A stretch of DNA of 64,000 nucleotides from Phytopythium helicoides (lineage: Eukaryota > Oomycota > Peronosporomycetes > Pythiales > Pythiaceae), in assembly GCA_024867545.1 (NCBI GenBank), contig JANFNE010000061.1, positions 124,001 through 188,000 on the forward strand, given 5' to 3'. The position numbers were made by a program, and so were the translations under genes. Shown here piece by piece: positions 57,550-64,000 of this stretch. The notes under the pieces are model-generated. The model saw only the letters and a list, made by a program, of their open reading frames with translations. It was not told the origin of the DNA and searched no databases. Each line of letters begins with the position of its first letter. The stretch's first letter is position 1.

Positions 57550-59131
57550 TCATGAGAACACTCCGCCTCCGCCCGAGTTATCCACTCCGTCACCATCGTT
57601 GAACGACACGTGACTAGGTGGAGGATGCAAAATGGAGAACGCAGAACGACGCGGGCCGATCGACGCGCGTACATAGTTAATCATGGCCGCATCGACCTTT
57701 TGGATTCCCTCGTGTAGTCTGCGGCGCACGTCGAGGGTGAGAGGCGCTCCTGAACGTCGAACGCGGATCAGTGCCCATCGAATGAGCAACACTGAGTCTT
57801 CCTTAGCATGAGTGGTGATTCCATCGTCACCAGATGCTGAAGATGTGTCTAACGTATCTCCAACCGTGCCACTTCCAGGAACAGCAGAAGTTTTTGAGCG
57901 GCGAACCATGGTCAGCACGGTCACATCTTGCCGCAAGAACTTGTCAGGTCGATATGGGTACAGTTCATCTTCGTTCACAAAGTCCGATGCGAGGATGCCG
58001 ATTTCTTGACCCTCGGGGAGTTGAGAAGGCGCTCCAAAACGCGGGGAGAGTGGTGGGCAGTCTGTTTCGCCTGCCGCGGATGGGCCATTCGGGTAGTACT
58101 CACCGAACATGACGTGGTTGGTCTCCATCTCTACGCGGTTGCCCACTAGCGTCACGAGCCGGTGTTGTGAGACTGACGGATCCCATGTGTCGTCATTTTC
58201 GCGGATAGTAATGTCGCCCAGCACCTCAGAGATGCTCATCTCGAAAGTGTAGGCAAAATTGAGCACGACGTCGAAGACGGTCTTGACTGACGTCTGACCG
58301 AGCGGCAGTGGCGTGACATCGAAGCTATTGTAGCACAGATCTCCGTGCTGGTTGGTGAATTTCTGGTGCTCACTAAAGTCGGCCGACTCGTCCATGTGTC
58401 TCATCCGCGCCTCGAGGAACTCGCGCGCGTTGCGCAGCTTCTGGTGCTTCATGGCTTGCAGCGTCGCGTGGCGCGCGAGCTGGTCACTCCCCAGCTTGAT
58501 GAACGACTCGAACGGACTCTGCTCCTGCACGCGCTGCACGAATCAACCACCAGAACCGTCAGCCACCGACCCACCCAGCGCCAGCTAGAACCTCCGAGCA
58601 GCTCACCATGAACTGCGTGAACATGGAGTGCGCGTTGGCGAACAGCAGTCTCTGGCCGCGGACGGCGTCGTTGATGGCCGCGTTCTGCCGCTCCACCCTC
58701 TGCACCTCTGCGCGCTGCTCGTGCACGGCCGCGCGCTCCAGCAGCTTGGCGTTGCGCCGCCTGAGGTCCTCGAGCTCCTCCGTCAGCGTCGCCAGCTCCT
58801 CCTGCCGTCTCCCGTCAGCCCCCACGCCCCAAAAAACAACGAGCCTGCACCCACACCGCACCTTGCGCATGTAGTAGGTCCTCTTGCGCGCCTTCTTGGG
58901 CTTGGGCCCCGCCTCGCCGGCCCTGCGCGGCCGCCCGCGTCCCCCGCCCGCCTTCTTCTCCTGCTCCGCCGGCTTCTCACGCTCGTCCTCGCGCTCCTCG
59001 GCGCCCGCTGACTCTGAAACTTTGGGGCTCGAGGCCTCAGACGACGGAGGAGACGCAGGCGACGTCGCGGGCTCCGGCGCGCGCGCCAGCGGCCGCAGCA
59101 CTCGCGTCGACATGGCCGGCAGCGTCGCCAT
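57550..59131 (-). CDS. M96-like family protein, copy 24
   Basis: Exons 59131-58862, 58801-58607 and 58533-57550 (complement) give 482 residues. Leader 1-75 is Ser/Pro then charged (EEREDEREKPAEQEKKAGG); signature KKARKRTYYMRK 79-90, with Arg-Thr-Tyr-Tyr in place of Pro-Thr-Tyr; coiled coil 91-155; domain 156-482 with HGDLCYNSFDV, GDITIRENDD, FVNEDELYPYRP and VLLIRWAL. Two inserts (around GETDCPPLSPRFGAPSQLPE and GSGTVGDTLDTSSASGDDG) make its domain about 60 residues longer than the norm. The C-terminus ends in Gly/Ser-rich DNSGGGGVFS. Confidence 0.85.
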
Positions 59132-59508
59132 CCAGCCTTGAGCTCGCTCGACTGTATTTTGGGGAGCGTCATTGTGTCGTTGACTATGGTAACCTGAAAT
59201 CAGTAGATTAGAAGATGTTTGTATGGTATTAGGAGAAGATATACTGATAGTAAGTTAATGCGAGAAAAAATCCGGCGACATAACGGTATGATCTAATCAT
59301 GGCGTAAACATTGCGTGACGCGAGCAGGGAAAGGGGTTATGCGACGAGTAGGAGATACCGGTATTGGTAGGTATCGCAAATATGTGTAGCCATTCCGCAC
59401 CACTTGACTTGGCGCATTGACGACACGTTTGACGCTACAAGTGCGTGGTGGTGCGGCCGCTGCATCGCTCAGCAACGCTTCACGCCTCGGATTAACATGT
59501 AAACTACG
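59132..59508. other. intergenic region between copies 24 and 25
   Basis: 377 bp, AT-richer; promoter of copy 24 and 3' flank of copy 25. Nothing else recognised. Confidence 0.5.
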
Positions 59509-60775
59509 CTATTGCTGCTGCTCGCAGGCGCCGAGCACCTCGTCGATCATGGCGCTGCCGACCTGCTCGAGCGAGTTGCGGGTGCGGCGAAGGTCGGCGG
59601 CGGGCACGGGGAACGCGGGCTTGCGGATGCGGAAGCATGTCCACCGACTCAGCACCACGACTTGCTCGCTGCCATCGCCTCCTGGTCGAGGGTACGACCG
59701 CACCACGACGTGGAACGTAATGTCCTGGCGCAGTCTCGTCGGGCTGTACGGGAACTGTGCGTCCTCATCCACGTAGTTGCAGGACGCGACGCCAAGCTCC
59801 TTGCCCTCGAGTTCGCCTGGAAACCCGCTGGACGGCCAGTAGTCCGCAAACGTCACGTTGTTCGTGTCGACCTGAAGCGTGTCACTGATGGTTGTCACGA
59901 GGCGGTGCTGCGCCACCGTGCTGTTCCAGCTCGCGTCCTCGTTCTCGCGCAGCGTGATGTTGCCCACGAGCGCCGAGATCGACAGCTCGAGGTTGTAAGT
60001 AAAGTTGAGCACGGCATCGAACGCCTGCTTGACGCTTCTCGCACCGTGGATGGGCTGAATGTCAAAGCGCACGAGGCACAGGTCGCCGTTCGCGGCCTCG
60101 AACCGCTGCAGGTCGCAAAACTCGGCCGTACGCGTCATGAACCGCTGCCGCTCCTGCAGGAACCGCACTGCGACCTCGAGTCGCTGGGGCTTGAGACGCA
60201 ACAAGGCGGCGTTCCTGCCCCCTGGGTCTGTGCCGAGGCAAATGGTCGGCTCGTAGCCGCTGTGGTCGTGAGCGCGCTATCCACAAACGCACTTCGTGTC
60301 AAATGGCGCGCCAAGCGCAAGCAGCAGCCAGCAAACGCACCAGGAACTCGCACACGAAGGACATGGTGTTGGCAAACTGCACGCGCTGGCTGTGGATGGC
60401 CGAGCGCATGGCCTGGCCGAAGAGCTGGCCCGTTGCCACCTCCTCTCGCCGCCGCTTGGCGCAGCCTCGCCACTCAAAGTCCTCGAGTCGCTCCTGCAGC
60501 TCGGCCAGCTCGCTCTCGAGCTCCTGCTTCTCCTCCTTGCGGCGGTAGTACGTGCGGGCCTTGAGCGCCAGCGCCGTGTCTTCCCTGCTCGGAGGCTCAA
60601 TGACTAGCACGCGGTCGCCAGGCAGGTCGCTCCATACTGCGCGAGGAGCTGCTGGCGGTGGTGGCGCGGGGCTGCTGCTTGGAGACGACGCTGAGCCCTC
60701 GGACGGGCGGGTATCAGTCGAGTCACCGCTCTCGAGGTCTCGAGGGGATCGAGCAGGCTCGGCGAGCTGTGGCAT
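59509..60775 (-). CDS. M96-like family protein, copy 25
   Basis: Exons 60775-60341 and 60276-59509 (complement) give 400 residues. Leader is Ser/Pro-rich (EGSASSPSSSPAPPPP); signature ARTYYRRKEEKQEL runs directly into the coiled coil, so intron 1 is absent. Domain 146-400 keeps NGDLCLVRFDI, GNITLRENED, YVDEDAQFPYSP and VVVLSRWTCFRIRKP. It is the sister of copy 26, next to it in the same direction; the two share long identical stretches around HRLVTTISDTLQVDTNNVTF. The pair differs by presence or absence of intron 1. Confidence 0.85.
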
Positions 60776-61000
60776 GCCGACGGCTCCGCTGGTCTCTGCA
60801 GAACTGAAGCCCAAGGCTAAAGTGCGCAGCCGATCACCAAGCAGCTGTCTATGCGTGGTACATGCGCTGGTGAGATCACCCTCTCTACCGTTGGACGTCG
60901 GGCATCATGTATGGTGAGCTCAATGGAATGGCAGATTTCTTCAAGTGCGTAGATTGTACAAAGCTGATGCATGATTGCTAGAGTGATCAGTACAGATGGG

Positions 61001-62516
61001 CTAGGACGGCGGGGAGTTCGCTGCGCACGCGTTGCGCACGTCGGCCAGCATTGCATCGCCCACGTGCTCGAGCGATTCGCGCGTCCGCTCCATCTCCTCA
61101 TCTGACACGTAGAACTCGGGCTTGCGGATGCGGAAGCACGTCCAGCGACTCACGACCACGAGGTTCTCACTTGGGGGCTCACCACTCGCGTTAGGCGGTG
61201 GCATGTCACCAGACGGCCTCGGGAAGGATGTCACGAGCACGAAGAACGTGATGTCCTGACGAAGCCGCGCCGGGTTGTACGGGTACAGCCCGTCTTCAGC
61301 GACGTAGTTGCAGGCGGCGACGCCGACCTCCTTGCCAGCAAGTCCGCCACCCCAGCCGGCTCCGCCACTCCAAATGTTCCCGCTGTCGGGCTGGTACTCG
61401 GCAAACGTCACGTTGTTCGTGTCGACTTGAAGCGTGTCGCTAATGGTCGTCACGAGGCGGTGCTGCGCCACCGTGCTGTTCCAGCTCACGTCCTCGTTCT
61501 CGCGCAGCGTGATGTCGCCCATCTGCGTCGAGAGCGCGATTTCCAGGTTGTATGTGAACTTGAGCACGGCGTCGAATGCTTGCTTGACGGTGCGCGCACT
61601 GCGGATCGGTGCAATGTCGAAGCGGACCATGCAGTGGTCTCCGTTCTCGGCTACGAAGCGCTGGGTATCGCAGAACGGACTCGTGCGGCTCATGAACCGC
61701 TGGCGCTCAGTGAGAAAGCCCAGCGCCTCCTCGAGTCGCTGCGGCTTGAGCAGCAGCAGCTTTTCATGGCGCTCCTCTGGGTCCGTTCCGAGGCAGATGG
61801 TCGGCTCGTACTTGCTGTGGTCTGGACCTTGCTGCGATGCCCACGAAGGTTGTCAGCGCCTCCATCCGTCTCAAGTTAACGCCTGACAAGTGCAGCGTAC
61901 CAGGAAACTGGAGATGAAGGACATGGTGTTGGCGAACGCGATGCGCTGGGTTCGGATGGCGAAGCGCATCGCCTGGTTCTGCGTCTCTCTCGTCGCCATC
62001 TCCTGCCTCTGCCTCTTGGCGCGCTGCCGGTCGCGCAAAGTGCTGCAGCTGCGCCTCGAGGCCCTGCACCTCGCGCTCGAGCTCCTCCTTCTCCTCCTGT
62101 TGCAACATCCCCGCCGCCTCCTGCATCAGTCCGGAAGCTCCCCATCCTTCCGCCATCATCATCACCTCACCTTGCGCCGGTAGTAGGTGCGCGTGGCGAG
62201 CCCCGAGCTCGCTCCAGCCTTCCTGCTCGCGGGCGCCGCCGCCACCAGCAGCGACTCCTCCAGCACGCCGCCCCACACTGTTCTGGGCGCGCTAAAGGTC
62301 GGCGCGGGCGCTGCTGCCGGCGCGTCGTCGGCAGGCTGGCGGAGCGACAGGCGCCACGTTCGCCGGCGCATTCTGGGGCTTCGGAGGCTCCTGCGGCGCC
62401 AGGAGCGCCGTGAGCGGCACGAACTCGACGCCCAGCGGCGAATTCGACTGCGCGGAGGCGCCGGCGGCCGGCGGGGGTGTCGGCGCGGGCGCCGAGGGCG
62501 ACGCGCTCGGGAACAT
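61001..62516 (-). CDS. M96-like family protein, copy 26 (two frame breaks)
   Basis: Exons 62516-62171, 62096-61901 and 61831-61001 (complement), about 456 residues once two extra bases are ignored. Leader MFPSASPSAPAPTPPPAAG shifts frame near 62320-62345 before PAPTFSAPRTVW and the signature TRTYYRRK. Exon 2 starts EEKEELEREVQGLEAQLQHF and shifts near 62026-62034 before RQRAKRQRQEMATRETQ, as alignment with copy 25 shows. Exon 3 is intact: NGDHCMVRFDI, GDITLRENED, YVAEDGLYPYNP and VVVSRWTCFRIRKPEF. Exons 1 and 2 are each one base over a multiple of three. Confidence 0.78.
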
Positions 62517-62725
62517 GGCGCGGCGTGGCGTCAACTTGGCGGAAGCGAGAGTGGGCGGTTTGACACGGCGATATGTGTCGATAATGGAGAGAGAGGGGCT
62601 GTATTTGAGGTTTTTTGGAAAGATGGAGGTGTTATGCGCAATTTGTTTTTTTTTTGAAAAGAAGTGGGACGGTTTGGGTACTGACGTTCTACTGTTACAC
62701 CGGCCACGCACTTCAAGTTGCGCAG

Positions 62726-64000
62726 TTAGTCGCTGCGCTTCTTCTTCTTGGCGACGCGCTTGACGCGCACGACCTTGGTGGTGCCCGCGGACGACGCGGC
62801 CTCGTTGGAGAAGAGCTTGGAGACCTCGAGGCCAGCAGTGAAGGCGTTGTTGAACATGGCACGCTGCTGGAACGACGAGACGAACGGCAGGATCATGGCT
62901 ATGATCACGATGGGGCCAAACACGATCCAGCCCACCCAGCGGTCGTACGTGCGCGCCAGAGCGCGAACAACTACGTGGTTGCGGTGCCCGCGGTAGATGA
63001 AGTACTGCAGGAACCAGTACGCGGCGATGAACATCATCAGGACCAGCTGGAACAACTCGGAGAACGAGATCACAAACAGGCAGGCGATCAGCAGCAGCAG
63101 CACGCAGCACGAGAGGTAGAACTTCATCTTGCGCAGCTTCTTCTGCTTGAACGTCATCTTCTTCGTCACGCGGCTCGCAACATAGCCCACGCACACCGCC
63201 AGCAGAACAACCACGATCATGCCCGCCGCCAGCGCGTACGACATCATGTCGTCCGACTCGATGACCTTCCCATCGTCGCCGTAGTACGCATTGTACATGG
63301 CGTTGAGGTAGATGCCATACGCCAACAAGAGGAAGCGTGTCTTGCGGACCATCGCAAAGAAGATCGCACCACGAGACGAATGGTCCAGGTATTCAAGCTC
63401 GCTTGACCACCAGCCAAACCAACTCTGCGCCGTATCGTTCGTCGTCTGCAGCCAGTTTTGCCAGTCGTTGTAGTCCTCCATGAGCTTGTCCCAGTCCAAG
63501 CCGCTAGGGTTGAAGAAAAACGGTGCCCACAACCACGTCGCTGCGATGATCCACAGCGAGTATGACATAATGCCATAGTTCTGGTTCGTCGGCATCACGC
63601 AATTCTGGTAGTAGTTCGCGTAGCAGCGAGCCCTCCAGTCCGTGTCGCTCGGCTTATAGTAGTTGTAGAACTCGGCATCCAATGTCCACGAGCATTGGCA
63701 CCAAGAGAACGTGCCGTACGAAGCGAACAAGATCAGCAAGAACACCAACTCGACACCTCGGTAGAAATGGCTGAACGCGTAGAATCGGAAAAGCTCCGCA
63801 AACTTCTCGTGCTTGATCGTGAAGCCACGACCAGTAGCGCGGTACTTGGCGCCTCCATGAACCAGCGTGCGATCAAAGTAGTTCATACGCGTGCCCATCT
63901 GGAAGGTAAAGAAGATCGGGCCGAGCGTGATGACGTTCCAAATCAAGTACGTCACACCATGGCGGAATCCTCGCTCCACACCAACCACGGCAATGACCTG
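62726..64000 (-). CDS. 1,3-beta-glucan (callose) synthase, C-terminal part
   Basis: Complement; the 5' end lies beyond the window, which ends inside the frame, leaving 424 residues of a protein normally near 2000. Family GT48 membrane enzyme that makes 1,3-beta-glucan, the main wall polymer of oomycetes, from UDP-glucose. Landmarks: ERGFRHG, FFTFQMGTRMNYFDRTLVHG, GAKYRATGRGFT (conserved in GT48), FAELFRFYAFSHFYRG and a series of hydrophobic membrane segments (for example LILFASYGTFSW, YSLWIIAATWLWAPFFF, LAAGMIVVVLLAVCVGYVA, LVLMMFIAAYWFLQYF). The tail KVVRVKRVAKKKKRSD is lysine-rich. No frame break is seen. Confidence 0.92.
   Translation of the reverse strand, partial: QVIAVVGVERGFRHGVTYLIWNVITLGPIFFTFQMGTRMNYFDRTLVHGGAKYRATGRGFTIKHEKFAELFRFYAFSHFYRGVELVFLLILFASYGTFSWCQCSWTLDAEFYNYYKPSDTDWRARCYANYYQNCVMPTNQNYGIMSYSLWIIAATWLWAPFFFNPSGLDWDKLMEDYNDWQNWLQTTNDTAQSWFGWWSSELEYLDHSSRGAIFFAMVRKTRFLLLAYGIYLNAMYNAYYGDDGKVIESDDMMSYALAAGMIVVVLLAVCVGYVASRVTKKMTFKQKKLRKMKFYLSCCVLLLLIACLFVISFSELFQLVLMMFIAAYWFLQYFIYRGHRNHVVVRALARTYDRWVGWIVFGPIVIIAMILPFVSSFQQRAMFNNAFTAGLEVSKLFSNEAASSAGTTKVVRVKRVAKKKKRSD

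Noticed and set aside
59512..60564. 350-residue open frame on the plus strand
   Set aside because: Antisense to copy 25 over nearly its whole length, with no recognisable motif.
35518..62516. Calling the frame-broken genes pseudogenes
   Set aside because: Breaks are single bases, often compensating, and also hit an essential helicase; sequence error explains them better.
1..64000. tRNA, rRNA, CRISPR or prokaryotic operon features
   Set aside because: None seen on reading both strands; gene structure is eukaryotic throughout.

Overview
The window is nuclear DNA of an oomycete, most likely a Phytophthora-type species. Evidence: short GT-AG introns (about 50-95 nt), compact gene spacing, a callose/1,3-beta-glucan synthase gene, the flagellar gene BBS5 (expected in an organism with swimming zoospores), and above all a large array of one protein family that I recognise as the Phytophthora M96-type mating-specific family. 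That family is known in P. infestans as a tandem, mating-induced cluster under concerted evolution. Nothing bacterial (operons, Shine-Dalgarno sites, CRISPR) is present.

Layout: (1) 0.2-17.1 kb, ten M96-like genes all on the + strand, each built from an acidic/Ser-rich leader, a short basic signature (R-K-x-T-Y-x-x-R-K), a coiled coil and a ~260-residue globular domain, with two introns at fixed phase-0 positions. (2) 17.5-20.1 kb, two diverged members. (3) 20.47-23.93 kb, a large inverted repeat (two ~1.6-kb arms, 261-bp spacer) carrying two head-to-head copies of a quinone-oxidoreductase-like gene. (4) 24.4-35.4 kb, seven more diverged M96-like genes on both strands. (5) 35.5-48 kb, a non-family island: a D-serine dehydratase/D-threonine aldolase-like gene, BBS5, an ankyrin-repeat protein, a sugar transporter, a small secreted protein and an eIF4A-III-like helicase, with two long gene-free stretches. 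(6) 48.5-62.5 kb, seven more family members, two of them an acidic subtype with a different intron layout. (7) 62.7-64 kb, the 3' end of a glucan synthase gene that runs off the window.

In total I count 26 M96-like genes. The + strand block at 0-17 kb shows mosaic identity (a 294-bp identical exon tract between copies 2 and 6, near-identical introns in copies 1, 4 and 8, a duplicated ~200-bp intergenic block) as expected from gene conversion and unequal exchange. Five copies share a two-part upstream motif. How the proteins act is unknown; the architecture suggests a DNA- or protein-binding dimeric stub tethered to a START-like ligand-binding fold, which is inference.

Quality caution: from 35 kb rightwards, eight genes, including the essential eIF4A-III-like gene, carry single-base frame breaks, several of them compensating; the left 35 kb shows none that I could detect. 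Consensus error in the right half is the simplest explanation, so none of these genes should be called a pseudogene from this sequence alone.
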